Part shown: piece after piece, positions 27,183 through 36,090 of the stretch
Layout of the letters: every line of letters starts with the position of its first letter
Numbering within the stretch: position 1 is the stretch's first letter
Assembly: GCF_002081825.1 (NCBI RefSeq)
Contig: NZ_MUKU01000003.1
Location: 1 to 64,000 of the forward strand
Length of the DNA: 64,000 bases
Source: Chromobacterium haemolyticum
Lineage (GTDB): Bacteria > Pseudomonadota > Gammaproteobacteria > Burkholderiales > Chromobacteriaceae
Direction: 5' to 3'
Program-made: the position numbers and the translations under genes
Notes under the pieces: model-generated
Told to the model about the DNA's origin: nothing
What the model saw: the letters and a program-made list of their open reading frames with translations, nothing else
The model's database searches: none

Positions 27183-28419
27183 AGCGCAAAGCCTCCGCCG
27201 GTTGGGTGCGCGCCGCGCGCCAGCTGGGGTATAGCGTGGCGAACAAGGCCAGCAGCAGGGAAATCAGAGTGATGGTGGACACATCGTTCCACTGCACGTC
27301 CGACGGCAGATAGTCGATCATATACACCTCACTGGACAGGATCTTGCTGCCGATGACGCGTTCAATCAGCGGCACGATCACGTCCAGATTCAAGGCAATC
27401 AGCACGCCCGAGGCCACCCCGGACAAAGTGCCCAGCACCCCGGCCACCGAGCCCTGGATCATGAAGATTTTCATGATGCTGGCCGGGGACGCGCCCAGCG
27501 TGCGCAGAATGGCGATGTCCGCCTGCTTGTCCGTCACCACCATCACCAGCGTGGACACCAGATTGAACGCCGCCACCGCCACAATCAGCGTCAGGATGAT
27601 GGTCATCATCCTTTTTTCGATTTGCACCGCGCGGAAATAATTGGAATTGGTGTCGGTCCAGTCCGTCACCAGATTCTGCGGCAACTTGGCGCGCAGCGCC
27701 TGCTTCACCGTCGGCGCCAGCATCGGGTCGTCCAGCTTGAAGCGCACGCCGCTGACGTTGTCCCCCATCCGCGACAACACCTGGGCATCGCGCAGGTTCA
27801 CCATCGCCAGCGAAGCGTCGAACTCGAACATGTCCACCTTGAAAATGCCCACCACGGTGAACTGCTTGGAACGCGGCAGCATGCCGGCCGGCGTGATAGA
27901 ACCCTGCGGCACCATCAGCATCACCTTGTCGCCCAGGCCCACATTCAGCCGGCGCGCCAACTCCGCGCCCAGCGCCATGCCAAACTCGCCGGGCCGCAAA
28001 TTCTCCAGCTTGCCGGCCACCATGTGTCGGCCCACGTCCACCACCTTGTCCTCCAGCGCCGGTTCGATGCCGCGCACCAGGCCGCCTTGGATATTGCCGT
28101 AAGCGGTAAACAGGCCCTGGCTGTTGACGAAGGGCGCGGCGGCCAGCACATGCGGTTGCGCGCCGCCCAGCTGGGCCACCTGCCGCCAATGATCCAGCCG
28201 GCCGTCGTAGGTGCTCACCTCCAGATGCGAGGCCACGCTCAGGATGCGGCCGCGGATTTCCTTCTGGAAGCCGTTCATGACCGACAGCACGATGATCAGC
28301 GCGGCCACGCCCAGCGCGATGCCGACGATGGAAATCAGGGAAATGAAGGAAATGAAACCGTTGCGGCGTTTGGCCCGCAAATAGCGCAGGCCGATAAAGG
28401 CTTCAAAAGGCCAATGCAT
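27175..28419 (-). CDS. lolC: Lipoprotein-releasing system permease LolC/E
   Basis: 414 residues. The N-terminal membrane helix includes [20 protein letters not shown], then a periplasmic domain (about 45-265), and three C-terminal helices of the FtsX fold. ATG at 28419 preferred over TTG at 28422; GGGGC lies just upstream. Only one permease gene is present, so the complex may be the LolF-type with two copies of one permease, as reported for other proteobacteria that lack separate LolC and LolE. Confidence 0.92.
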   Translation of the reverse strand: MHWPFEAFIGLRYLRAKRRNGFISFISLISIVGIALGVAALIIVLSVMNGFQKEIRGRILSVASHLEVSTYDGRLDHWRQVAQLGGAQPHVLAAAPFVNSQGLFTAYGNIQGGLVRGIEPALEDKVVDVGRHMVAGKLENLRPGEFGMALGAELARRLNVGLGDKVMLMVPQGSITPAGMLPRSKQFTVVGIFKVDMFEFDASLAMVNLRDAQVLSRMGDNVSGVRFKLDDPMLAPTVKQALRAKLPQNLVTDWTDTNSNYFRAVQIEKRMMTIILTLIVAVAAFNLVSTLVMVVTDKQADIAILRTLGASPASIMKIFMIQGSVAGVLGTLSGVASGVLIALNLDVIVPLIERVIGSKILSSEVYMIDYLPSDVQWNDVSTITLISLLLALFATLYPSWRAARTQPAEALRYE

Positions 28420-28498
28420 CAAAAAAGCCCCTTTCCGGAGCGAATCGAGGGTTCGCCGCGCGCGGCGGCCAACCCGAGGGGGTGGATGAAAACGGCGC

Positions 28499-28720
28499 TC
28501 AGCGCCCTTGATAGGGGTTGTGCAGGCTTTGCATCACCTGAACCAGGAAATCCTTGACCTGACCCTCGTCGCAGCCCATCAGCACCGCGTCCTCCAAGGC
28601 GTCCTGCGCCAGCTGGGCCAGCTCCTCCAGGTTCTCCTGCATCACTTTCAGTTTTTCCACGCAAGCCACCACATTGCCTTGCGGGTCTTTCCACACCGGT
28701 ATGTCCACTTTCAATGCCAT
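28499..28720 (-). CDS. Small conserved protein of unknown function
   Basis: 73 residues starting MALKVDIPVWKDPQGNVVAC; the second half is acidic and helical (LEELAQLAQDALEDAVLMGC). GGAGCG lies six bases before the ATG at 28720, which decides this start over 28738. Similar short proteins are found in other Neisseriales, to my knowledge without a known role. No signal peptide or membrane segment. It lies between the NlpC/P60 gene and lolC on the same strand. Confidence 0.7.
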   Translation of the reverse strand: MALKVDIPVWKDPQGNVVACVEKLKVMQENLEELAQLAQDALEDAVLMGCDEGQVKDFLVQVMQSLHNPYQGR

Positions 28721-28736
28721 CGTTTCGCTCCAAAGC

Positions 28737-28761
28737 ACATTGCCCGCAACGCGGGCAATGT
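28737..28761 (-). terminator. Perfect hairpin between nlpC/P60 gene and small gene
   Basis: ACATTGCCCGC (28737-28747) pairs with GCGGGCAATGT (28751-28761) around a three-base loop. On the minus strand only a short TTT follows, so it may be an attenuator or stabilising hairpin rather than a full terminator. Confidence 0.5.
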
Positions 28762-28794
28762 CGTTCCTGCATCCTTATCAGCTTAAGCCGCCAA

Positions 28795-29571
28795 TCAACG
28801 CTTGGCTTTTTTCTTGGCGCCGGCGGCGGCCTTGCCGCCCTTCTTCGCCGCCGCCTTGCCGCCGCTCTTGCCCTCCTTCTTGGCTTCCGCCTTGCCGCCT
28901 TTTTTGGCGGCCACCGGCTTGCACTTCTTGCCCTTGCGGCACTTGACCGCCGGAGCGCTTTCCGCAGAGGCCTTGCGCGTCGACGTCGCCACGGTCAGAT
29001 CGTCGGACGTGTCCGCCGCCTGCGCCGCCGTGCTGCGATTAACACGACGCGCGCCGTTGAAGCGGCCGTTCCAGTAGCTCTGGTTGATGTTGGCCACTTC
29101 GATATTCTTGCCGGTGCGCGGCGCGTGAATGAATTTCCCGTTGCCCATATACATGCCCACATGGGAATAGCTGAAGCCGCGGGTATTGAAAAAGACCAGA
29201 TCGCCGGGCACGAGTTCGCTGCGATTGATGGATTTCCCCACGCGGGCCATTTCAGCCGAAGTGCGCGGCAAGTTCACTTTCAGGGATTTTTGAAACACAT
29301 AACGGATGAAACCGCTGCAATCCAGGCCGTTTTCCGGCGAATTGCCGCCAAAACGATAGGCCACGCCCAAGAGGCTCATGGCTTGCAACAGCAAATCCCC
29401 CACCGCGTCTTCCGCGGGGGAGGAGAATTTCGAGATGGGATCGTCCTGGCCGGACTGCGCGCTAGCTTCCGCCGCGGGGCGCCCCTCCGGAGGGGCCTTT
29501 TCCGGAGCCGCTTCAGCGAATACCATAAAGCCCGCCAGCACCAGAGTCATTAAGCGGAGTTGCAATTTCAT
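28795..29571 (-). CDS. NlpC/P60 family cell-wall endopeptidase
   Basis: 258 residues. Signal peptide to about residue 22 (VLAGFMVFAEAAP). The NlpC/P60 domain (about 55-175) has the catalytic Cys in NGLDCSGFIRYVF, the His in SYSHVGMYMGNG and a second polar residue in KFIHAPRTGKN. The last 80 residues are rich in Lys, Ala and Gly and end in KKAKR; such a basic tail could bind the acidic cell envelope. It should cleave peptide stems of peptidoglycan in the periplasm. Confidence 0.88.
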   Translation of the reverse strand: MKLQLRLMTLVLAGFMVFAEAAPEKAPPEGRPAAEASAQSGQDDPISKFSSPAEDAVGDLLLQAMSLLGVAYRFGGNSPENGLDCSGFIRYVFQKSLKVNLPRTSAEMARVGKSINRSELVPGDLVFFNTRGFSYSHVGMYMGNGKFIHAPRTGKNIEVANINQSYWNGRFNGARRVNRSTAAQAADTSDDLTVATSTRKASAESAPAVKCRKGKKCKPVAAKKGGKAEAKKEGKSGGKAAAKKGGKAAAGAKKKAKR

Positions 29572-29799
29572 AGGGCGAACTCTATCGGACGGGGGCGGCA
29601 GTGTAAAGCCGCAGGCAGGCCGTTTCCAGCGCTTTGGACCGGCCCGCTTGAACCTTGGGCGAGACAGCCGGCACTAATGGCGTACAATCCATCGCATTGG
29701 CATGGCCGGCGACAAAACCGCGCGGCGGGACGGCGCCGGCGCGCCCGGACGGCAAGCCTTTGTTTTTGAGTAAAAACCCATGCCCACAAGGCAGAACCG

Positions 29800-31482
29800 A
29801 TGCTGAGAGAAACCCTGATCGCCATGCGCGACCTGCCGAGACTGAAGGAAATCAGCGGCATTCTGATTCGTCACGGCCTGGGCGAATTCGCCCAAAGGCT
29901 AAAATTACCGCGCGCGGTGGAAAAAGCCGGCCAATGGTTGAACCTCAACCTGCCGGAACCGGAAAACCGCCCACCCACCCCGGTGCGCGTGCGCCTGGCC
30001 TTCGAAGAGCTGGGCCCCACCTTCATCAAGCTAGGCCAGATTCTCTCCACCCGCGTGGACGTGTTCCCGCCGGACTGGATCGCCGAATTCGAAAAGCTGC
30101 AAAACAAGGTGCCTCCGGTGCGTCCGGAAGCGGTTCGCCGCCTGGTCAAGGCCGCGCTGGGCGACGAGCCTGAAGCCGTGTTCGCCCACTTCGATCTCAA
30201 CCCCATCGGCTCCGCCTCCATCGCCCAAGTTCACCGCGCCACCCTGCACGACGGCAGCGACGTGGCGGTCAAGCTGCGCCGCCCCGGCATTGTGGACAAG
30301 GTGGAAGCGGACCTGCGCATCCTCAACCACCTGGCCGGCCTGCTGGAACTGGAATTCCCCGACGTGCGCCGCTTTCAACCGGTGGAAATCGTCGGCCAGT
30401 TCGCCCGCTCGCTGAAGCGGGAAATGGACCTGGCGGTGGAAGCCCGCAACTCCGAACGCTTCGCCCGCGACTTCGCCGACGATCCTGAAGTCCGGGTGCC
30501 CAAGGTCTACTGGGACTACACCAACGCCGCCGTCAACGTGCAGGACTACATCGCCGGCGTGCCGGCCGCTCGGCTGGAACAACTGGCCGACAGCGGCCTG
30601 GATCCGGTGCTGCTGGCCCAGCGCGGCGCGGACGCCGTGTTGAAGATGATCCTGATCCACGGCTTCTTCCACGCGGACCCGCATCCGGGCAACGTCTTCT
30701 TCCTGCCCGAGCACCGCATCGCCTTCATCGACTTCGGCATGGTGGGCCGGATCAGCCACGGCCGCCGCGACGAAATCGTCGATCTGCTCGCCGCCGTGGC
30801 CAACCGCGACGAGGCCGGCATCATCGACGTGCTGATCGAATGGACCGGCAACACCCCGGTCAACGAACGCCAGTTCGCCCACGACGTGGGCGAATTCCTG
30901 TTCCAGTACGAACATGTGCCCCTCAAGGGTATCAACATCAGCCAACTGATCTCCGACATCATGGCGCTGATCCGCGACCACTCCATCCTGCTGCCGCCGG
31001 ACATGGCCATGCTGTTCAAGGCGCTGATCACCCTGGAAGGCCTGGGCCGCCAGCTGGACCCGGATTTCCAGCTCATCGCCCACATCACGCCCTTTGTGCG
31101 CGAGCTCTCCATCGCCCGCTACCATCCGGCGGCCCTGCTCAAACGCGGCCGCCACTCGCTGGGCGAAGCGCTGGCCATGCTCTCCAGCCTGCCGCGCGAC
31201 CTGATGCGCATGGGCAAGGACATCCGCCACGGCAAATTCCGCGTCAACCTGGACCTGCAGCGGCTGGACAGCTTCGGCCGTCAGCTGGACCGCAGCACCA
31301 ACCGGCTAACCATGGGCATCGTCACCGGCTGTCTGATCATCGGCTCCTCCATCGTGATGACCGTCAACGCCGGCCCCAAATTGTTCGGCCTGCCCTTCTT
31401 CGGCTTCGTCGGCTTCATGCTGGCCATGTTCAACAGCGTGTGGCTGGTATGGGCTATCTGGCGCTCCGGCAAGGAATTGTGA
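29800..31482 (+). CDS. ubiB: Ubiquinone biosynthesis kinase-like protein UbiB
   Basis: 560 residues. ABC1/ADCK-type motifs in order: the KxGQ stretch PTFIKLGQILSTRVD, the Ala-rich loop GSASIAQVHRA, FHADPHPGNVFF and IDFGMVGRI. Two C-terminal membrane helices (about 500-555) anchor it. UbiB-type ATPases support coenzyme Q head-group synthesis. AAGGCAG precedes the ATG. Followed after one base by a secretin-domain gene. The usual ubiE/ubiJ neighbours are absent here. Confidence 0.92.
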   Translation: MLRETLIAMRDLPRLKEISGILIRHGLGEFAQRLKLPRAVEKAGQWLNLNLPEPENRPPTPVRVRLAFEELGPTFIKLGQILSTRVDVFPPDWIAEFEKLQNKVPPVRPEAVRRLVKAALGDEPEAVFAHFDLNPIGSASIAQVHRATLHDGSDVAVKLRRPGIVDKVEADLRILNHLAGLLELEFPDVRRFQPVEIVGQFARSLKREMDLAVEARNSERFARDFADDPEVRVPKVYWDYTNAAVNVQDYIAGVPAARLEQLADSGLDPVLLAQRGADAVLKMILIHGFFHADPHPGNVFFLPEHRIAFIDFGMVGRISHGRRDEIVDLLAAVANRDEAGIIDVLIEWTGNTPVNERQFAHDVGEFLFQYEHVPLKGINISQLISDIMALIRDHSILLPPDMAMLFKALITLEGLGRQLDPDFQLIAHITPFVRELSIARYHPAALLKRGRHSLGEALAMLSSLPRDLMRMGKDIRHGKFRVNLDLQRLDSFGRQLDRSTNRLTMGIVTGCLIIGSSIVMTVNAGPKLFGLPFFGFVGFMLAMFNSVWLVWAIWRSGKEL

Positions 31483-31483
31483 C

Positions 31484-32296
31484 ATGAGATCGAAACAGAA
31501 AACCCTATTGGCGGCCGCGCTGCTGGGCCTCGCCTCGGCGGCCAACGCCGCCGACGTGATCACCCTCAACTGGCGCGACGGCGACGAAGTGGCCGCCGCC
31601 TTGCGGCCGCAACTGCGCGACGGCGAAAAACTGGGCGCGCTGGGCAACCAACTGATCCTGGACGCCCCGCCCGGACGCAGCGCGGAGCTGCGCCGGCTGA
31701 TCCGCCAGCTGGACGTCAAATCCTCGTCCCTGCTGGTGGAAGTGGCCCAGGACGGCGTCAGCCGAGAAAGCAAATCCGCGGTGCAATTGGGCGGCCAGAT
31801 TCAGGGCGGCGGCTACAGCATCAGCACCGGCAAGCCCATGACGGTGCGCCCCGGCAGCCAGGTGGTGATCGCCGGCGGCGCCAGCCAGTCCAACACCCGG
31901 CTGCAGGCCAGCCAGGCCTTGCGCATGCTGGACGGCAAGACCGGCTTCATCGAGATAGGCAGCAGCCGGCCGCTGCCCTGGCTGATGTTCGGCCCTGACG
32001 GCCGGCCGGTGGTGGGCGTGCGCTATCAGGACGCCGTCACCGGCTTCTACGCCCGGCCGCGGCTGCACGGCCAGCGGGTGACGCTGGAACTGGCCGCCAG
32101 CCAGCAAGCCTTCAACGGCCAGAACCTGGACAGCGCCAAATTGGCCACCACCGTGGAAGGCGCGGTGGGCGAATGGCTGACCGTGGGCGGCATAGGCCGC
32201 GACCAAGGCGGCCAGGAAACCGTGCTCATCGGCGTCAGCCGCAGCAATGTGCAACTGGAGCGCAGCATCAAGGTGCGAGTAACGCCGGCGCAATAA
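31484..32296 (+). CDS. Exported protein with secretin N-type domain
   Basis: 270 residues. A signal peptide ends near residue 22 (LGLASAANAAD). Residues about 25-90 look like a secretin short N-domain (LRRLIRQLDVKSSSLLVEV, a NolW-like fold), and later residues form beta-rich sequence like the start of a secretin barrel, but there is no complete pore domain. Type II/IV secretins are about twice as long. It begins one base after the ubiB stop. Function unknown; it may be a secretin-like fragment or a separate periplasmic family. Confidence 0.7.
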   Translation: MRSKQKTLLAAALLGLASAANAADVITLNWRDGDEVAAALRPQLRDGEKLGALGNQLILDAPPGRSAELRRLIRQLDVKSSSLLVEVAQDGVSRESKSAVQLGGQIQGGGYSISTGKPMTVRPGSQVVIAGGASQSNTRLQASQALRMLDGKTGFIEIGSSRPLPWLMFGPDGRPVVGVRYQDAVTGFYARPRLHGQRVTLELAASQQAFNGQNLDSAKLATTVEGAVGEWLTVGGIGRDQGGQETVLIGVSRSNVQLERSIKVRVTPAQ

Positions 32297-32445
32297 GAAC
32301 CTGCTTAACGATCTGCTGCGCGTCGGTAGAGCGATTGTGCGATGAGTGCCGGCTTCGAAATGCTCATGTACAGGTGGTACATGAGCATTCTGAAGTCGTT
32401 TTCAACGCCGTATCGCTGAAGCGCAGCAGACTTTGAACAGGTTCT
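32297..32445. repeat. Palindromic MITE-like element of about 150 bp
   Basis: Ends are inverted repeats of about 24 bp: GAACCTGCTTAACGATCTGC at 32297 and the complement of 32421-32444, which reads GAACCTGTTCAAAGTCTGC. The centre has a 13-bp perfect stem, AATGCTCATGTAC (32359-32371) with GTACATGAGCATT (32377-32389). The element starts on the base after a stop codon and contains no gene. Part of the same end motif is present at 10374 and 10425, and a relic occurs at 62841. Confidence 0.75.
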
Positions 32446-32451
32446 AAGCGC

Positions 32452-33093
32452 CTACTCCGCCGGAGGCAGCCCTCGCTCGCTGTCCGGCATCTCGCCTCGG
32501 CCGCCGCGCGGACCGCGCGGGACCCGCCCGCCGCCGCTGCGGGAAATCGTCCGCGGCGAATCATAGGCCGAGGCCGGGCGCTCCAGCCTGGCCTCCAGCT
32601 CGCCGCCGCGCCAGGTCCAGATCATCGCGTTCAAACGATTGCGCGGCTGACGCGCCCGCCACCCGCCTCCGTCCTCGCCCACCGTCATCGCCCCCTCCTG
32701 ATTGCAGCTGGCCACCAGCGTCCAGCTGCGCACCCGGTAGTCGCGCACTTGCAGCAGGCGGTAAGCCGGCGCGCATTCCGCATCGTCCGCGCGCAACAGC
32801 ACCAGCGCGTCCGCGCCGACGACGCGGGCGTCCGCGATGCTCACACGGCGCCATTGCGCGTCCAGCGGCGTCACCAGTTGGCGGTCATAGAATTTCAGCT
32901 CGAAGCGCCCTCCCAGCGAAGAGCGCAGCACCAGATGATTGCCGGCCAGCGGCACATCCTGATGCACGAAAGCCAGCGCCTCCTGCAGATCCAGCCGGCG
33001 TTGGAGCGAACCATCGGCGGCGCGCTGCTGCGAACAGGCGGACAAGACCAGCAACAACGGCACAGCCCAGGCAAAGCGGCGAATCCTCGTCAT
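32452..33093 (-). CDS. Putative lipoprotein of unknown function
   Basis: 213 residues. Signal VPLLLVLSACSQQ has a lipobox LSAC with Cys about residue 20. The rest is soluble with a Gly/Arg/Pro-rich end (GGGRVPRGPRGGRGE). I recognise no domain. The ATG at 33093 with AAAGGG upstream is chosen; the longer frame to 33180 would bury the lipobox. The gene ends close to the palindromic repeat element. Confidence 0.65.
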   Translation of the reverse strand: MTRIRRFAWAVPLLLVLSACSQQRAADGSLQRRLDLQEALAFVHQDVPLAGNHLVLRSSLGGRFELKFYDRQLVTPLDAQWRRVSIADARVVGADALVLLRADDAECAPAYRLLQVRDYRVRSWTLVASCNQEGAMTVGEDGGGWRARQPRNRLNAMIWTWRGGELEARLERPASAYDSPRTISRSGGGRVPRGPRGGRGEMPDSERGLPPAE

Positions 33094-33243
33094 GCCAGCC
33101 CTTTCACGGCATGGTTGCTGATCGTTCAATACTACCACCAATATTTCCGGCCCCGCCCGCTCATCCCCCGGCCCCCACATCCCCGCCCGGGGGAAACGCC
33201 GCGCTTGCCTAGCACGCCGCGAGCCGGCAATAATGCGGCCGTG

Positions 33244-33440
33244 CTTGAGATTACAGGCACCGGGATTGAGAGCCCGTTCTGCAAAGATTCCCGGTTGTTC
33301 ACAGCAACCGGCGCCATTGCTACGCCCAATTTTCGGCGAGCCGTGGCGGGGAGACCTTTATGGTCTGCCGGGTCCTTTGCGCCGGTCTCTCAACCCTGTC
33401 ACGCGCTCGCCATCCCGAATGAGAGCGGGTGAGCGAGCGA
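33244..33440 (+). ncRNA. Structured leader RNA candidate, C4-antisense-like
   Basis: Successive stems lie before the 33464 gene: CCGGTTG/CAACCGG (33291-33311); AGACC (33352-33356) with GGTCT (33362-33366); and CGCTC/GAGCG (33404-33435). GAGACC can instead pair with GGTCTC at 33384-33389, and GGGT (33370-33373) with ACCC (33393-33396), so two alternative folds exist. The order of motifs recalls the phage C4 antisense RNA class found before small prophage genes. Class membership is from memory and needs a covariance search. The rest of 33094-33463 shows no gene. Confidence 0.4.
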
Positions 33441-33463
33441 GAACCTCGCAAAGGAGCATTGTG

Positions 33464-33880
33464 ATGAAATGTCTTCTCCCCCTTCGCCGCCGTTATCACC
33501 CCGATCCTCAGCCCCAGCCTTACCACGCCTTGCCCTTCGCCGCGCAGCTGCCCGGCCAAGCCGGCGCCCGCTACTGGCAAGTGCCGCCGCTCGCCGATCG
33601 CCGCCAGGCTTATCTGCTGGGGGGGGAGTACGCGGGCCACTACCTCGTCTTCCTGCAAGACAACCCCGGCTGCGCAGACCGTTTTCTGCTGGCGCGCATT
33701 GCCCAAGATGTGAACTTCAGCGACCCAAGCGCGGCCAGCGCATGCTGGGCCGGCTTCTTCCACCTGCTTGAACAAGTGATGACGCAAAGCATCGCGCCGC
33801 TGGACGTGTTCGAATACATTGACCGGCTCAACACCTACGAGCTGTCGCTGCAGCAGATCTTGCGTCAAACACCGTCTTAA
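33464..33880 (+). CDS. Protein of unknown function, 138 residues
   Basis: Soluble protein starting MKCLLPLRRRYHPDPQPQ with no signal peptide. A central LLGGEYAGHYLVFLQDNPGC and a helical end (FEYIDRLNTYELSLQQILRQ) are visible, but no family is recognised. AAAGGAG lies nine bases before the ATG at 33464, which sets the start over the frame opening at 33233. The structured leader just upstream suggests post-transcriptional control. Confidence 0.7.
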   Translation: MKCLLPLRRRYHPDPQPQPYHALPFAAQLPGQAGARYWQVPPLADRRQAYLLGGEYAGHYLVFLQDNPGCADRFLLARIAQDVNFSDPSAASACWAGFFHLLEQVMTQSIAPLDVFEYIDRLNTYELSLQQILRQTPS

Positions 33881-33896
33881 ACTTAAGATATGCACA

Positions 33897-33916
33897 AAGG
33901 CGGCCACGGCCGCCTT
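33897..33916 (+). terminator. GC-rich hairpin after the 138-residue gene
   Basis: AAGGCGGC (33897-33904) pairs with GCCGCCTT (33909-33916) around a four-base loop, 16 bases after the stop. Only a short T run follows, so strength is doubtful. The remaining bases up to 34204 show no gene. Confidence 0.5.
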
Positions 33917-34204
33917 GCCCATTTCATCCCGCCACCGGCCGGCTAGTTTCAAGACTCGTCACGGCCCAGCTAGTCCGCACGGCAACAGTCTCTCCCTCTG
34001 CGGGAGCGATCGCCTCGCGATGGTAATTCCGCAACAAGCCGCGGCTAAAACAAAGCGATCTCAGGCTAAATTTTCGCTGCAAGCGACAAATCGGCCAGCC
34101 GTCGGCTTAACATGGACAAATAATTCATTTTGCATAAATCGACGCCATGCACTGCTGCGTCGGTGAAAACCTAAAGTAGCTCTTTTTATTTGAGGATGAT
34201 GAAT

Positions 34205-35197
34205 ATGCGCACTATATGCGTGGGCTTGTCCGCTTTGCTGGCGGCTCAACTCGCAATGGCGGACCCGATACCTGAAGAAAACGGCTTCTCCGGCAGCATC
34301 GGCCTGGGCGTGGGCGGCAACCGCGTCAAATCCAACCTCTTCAAAGGGGACAAAAATCAAAGAACTAACAGCCTGAACAGCGCGCCGGAATCCCATAACG
34401 ACTCCTTCGCTCTGCCGGTGCTGGACCTCAGCTACACCTTCGCCGCCAGCCGCACCCAGATCGTGTTCGACAGCCAAATCCACGACCCGCTGGGCATGGA
34501 CGACACCCTGGAACTGGGCGTGCGCCAGCAAGTGGGCAACAACGGCATCGTCTCCGCCGGCCTGCTCTACGGCGGCCTCAGCAAAAACACCTGGACCGAT
34601 CCCTACGCCGTGGGCGTGGACCGCGACGGCACCAAGCGCAAATCCACCGGCCTGTTGCTGGGCTGGGAAAACATCATGGGCACCGGCTTCAAGGCCCAGC
34701 TGACCCAGCGCAACATCAAGATAGACGACGAGCGCAGCGGCCAGAGCGTGGCCGGCCTCAGCACAGCGGACCGCGCCACGCTGAACCGCAACGGCGACGC
34801 CACCTTGCTGAAAGCGGGCTATGAATGGGCCTTCGCCCCCAATCAAACACTGACCCCGGGTCTAAGCTGGGGCAAGGACAAGCTGGACGGCGGCGCGATG
34901 AGCAACAAGAGCTATGGCCTGAGCCTGGACTACGCCTACAGCAGCGATCTCAACACCTTCAGCGCCGGCCTGCAATTCCGCAAACAGCGCTTCGACCAAA
35001 GTAACCCGCTGTTCGGCAATAAAAAAGCCGACAGCAAGGCCTACGCCGTCGACCTCAACTACCTGCGCCATCAGCTGTTCGGCGAGAAAGCGCTGTCCGC
35101 CTTCGTCAGCGCCGCCTACGGCAAATCCAACGCCGACATCAGCTTCTACGACGCCGAAATCCGCTCACTTGGCGTGGGGCTGATTTACTCGTTCTAA
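34205..35197 (+). CDS. DUF2860-type outer-membrane beta-barrel protein
   Basis: About 330 residues. Signal peptide MRTICVGLSALLAAQLAMA, then alternating amphipathic strands (GFSGSIGLGVGGNRVKSNLF, FALPVLDLSYTFAASRTQIV) and a terminal Phe in SLGVGLIYSF, the mark of outer-membrane barrels. It resembles DUF2860 proteins of Vibrio and relatives. ATGs at 34196 and 34199 are also possible; 34205 has the best spacing (nine bases) to GAGG at 34192-34195. Substrate unknown. Converges on the SpvC-like gene. Confidence 0.78.
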   Translation: MRTICVGLSALLAAQLAMADPIPEENGFSGSIGLGVGGNRVKSNLFKGDKNQRTNSLNSAPESHNDSFALPVLDLSYTFAASRTQIVFDSQIHDPLGMDDTLELGVRQQVGNNGIVSAGLLYGGLSKNTWTDPYAVGVDRDGTKRKSTGLLLGWENIMGTGFKAQLTQRNIKIDDERSGQSVAGLSTADRATLNRNGDATLLKAGYEWAFAPNQTLTPGLSWGKDKLDGGAMSNKSYGLSLDYAYSSDLNTFSAGLQFRKQRFDQSNPLFGNKKADSKAYAVDLNYLRHQLFGEKALSAFVSAAYGKSNADISFYDAEIRSLGVGLIYSF

Positions 35198-35205
35198 AAC
35201 CACCA

Positions 35206-35232
35206 CGCGCCCCTGGCTGTTAAAGGGGCGCG
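35206..35232. terminator. Hairpin between convergent genes
   Basis: CGCGCCCCT (35206-35214) pairs with AGGGGCGCG (35224-35232). It lies between the converging barrel-protein and SpvC-like genes; no long T run, so termination is probable but unproven. Confidence 0.55.
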
Positions 35233-35244
35233 ATGCGGTGGGCC

Positions 35245-35970
35245 TTACTCTGTCATCAAGCGATAGAAGGGCTCCTCGCGCAAAGCCTGGCTTTGCGCAT
35301 CGCCGCCCTCCCTGCCGCTGCGCAATTCATTGCGGTAACTGGCGTAGCGCCAGTGTTCAGGACGAACATCGGACTCCGGATGCTGGCCCGGCTCAATGCC
35401 GTGCTCGGCCAAAGTCGTTTCCAGGCGCTCCACAAACTGGCGCACCTGGCTCAAACCCTGCGCGCTGTAAAGAGAATCCGCGCCATCGGGCTTCACATAC
35501 AAGGTCAACTGCGCGCCCGCGCCTACTCTGGCCTCCGGCTCCACGCGTGCCATATCCGTCACTTTCCATTTATCAATCGGGCTGGATTCCGAAAACAATA
35601 GCCCGGACAAGGCCTGAAACGCCTGCGGCACCAAGTCCCGCTGCACGCTGAGATGGAATTTATCACCGGCGAATTCGCCCTGATTCTGCGCCTGCTCCCG
35701 CCGGGCATGCATGAACACATCCTGCCCGCCGCTGCTCAACATAAAGCCGTGGCTCATGCAGGCGAAACCGCTTTGCCGCATGCCGGCATAATCCGGAGCG
35801 TGCTGGGCCTCGCGAAAATCAGCGGGCGGCATCGCCCGCAGTAGCTGACGCAAGCCTTCCATATTGGCGCGAAGATGATCTGCGCTGGACTGCGCTGGCG
35901 CACTGGCGGCAGGCGCGCCCATATTCAAAGGAGGGAGATTCAGTTTAAGGCCGGGGCGTTGAATGGGCAT
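35245..35970 (-). CDS. Type III effector phosphothreonine lyase, SpvC/OspF/HopAI1 family
   Basis: 241 residues, the same length as Salmonella SpvC and alignable with it without gaps from memory. Catalytic residues fall at SpvC numbering: Lys104 and His106 in FAGDKFHLSV, Lys136 in DKWKVTD, Arg148, Arg213 and Arg220 in YRNELRSGR. The N-terminus MPIQRPGLKLNLPPLNM contains a kinase-docking motif (Arg, then Leu-x-Leu). Family members enter host cells through type III secretion and remove phosphate from MAP kinases by beta-elimination, an irreversible block of innate immune signalling. No secretion genes are in this window, so it is an effector encoded away from the apparatus. Intact frame. Confidence 0.93.
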   Translation of the reverse strand: MPIQRPGLKLNLPPLNMGAPAASAPAQSSADHLRANMEGLRQLLRAMPPADFREAQHAPDYAGMRQSGFACMSHGFMLSSGGQDVFMHARREQAQNQGEFAGDKFHLSVQRDLVPQAFQALSGLLFSESSPIDKWKVTDMARVEPEARVGAGAQLTLYVKPDGADSLYSAQGLSQVRQFVERLETTLAEHGIEPGQHPESDVRPEHWRYASYRNELRSGREGGDAQSQALREEPFYRLMTE

Positions 35971-36090
35971 GGTGGGAGCACACAGGGAAAAGCGCAGATG
36001 CGCGATGCCGGTACTTTCGCATGGGCTCAGGAGGGCGAGCTTGCAAAAACTGTTCAGCCTTCTGGGATGAATTTACACCTCAACGGCTAT

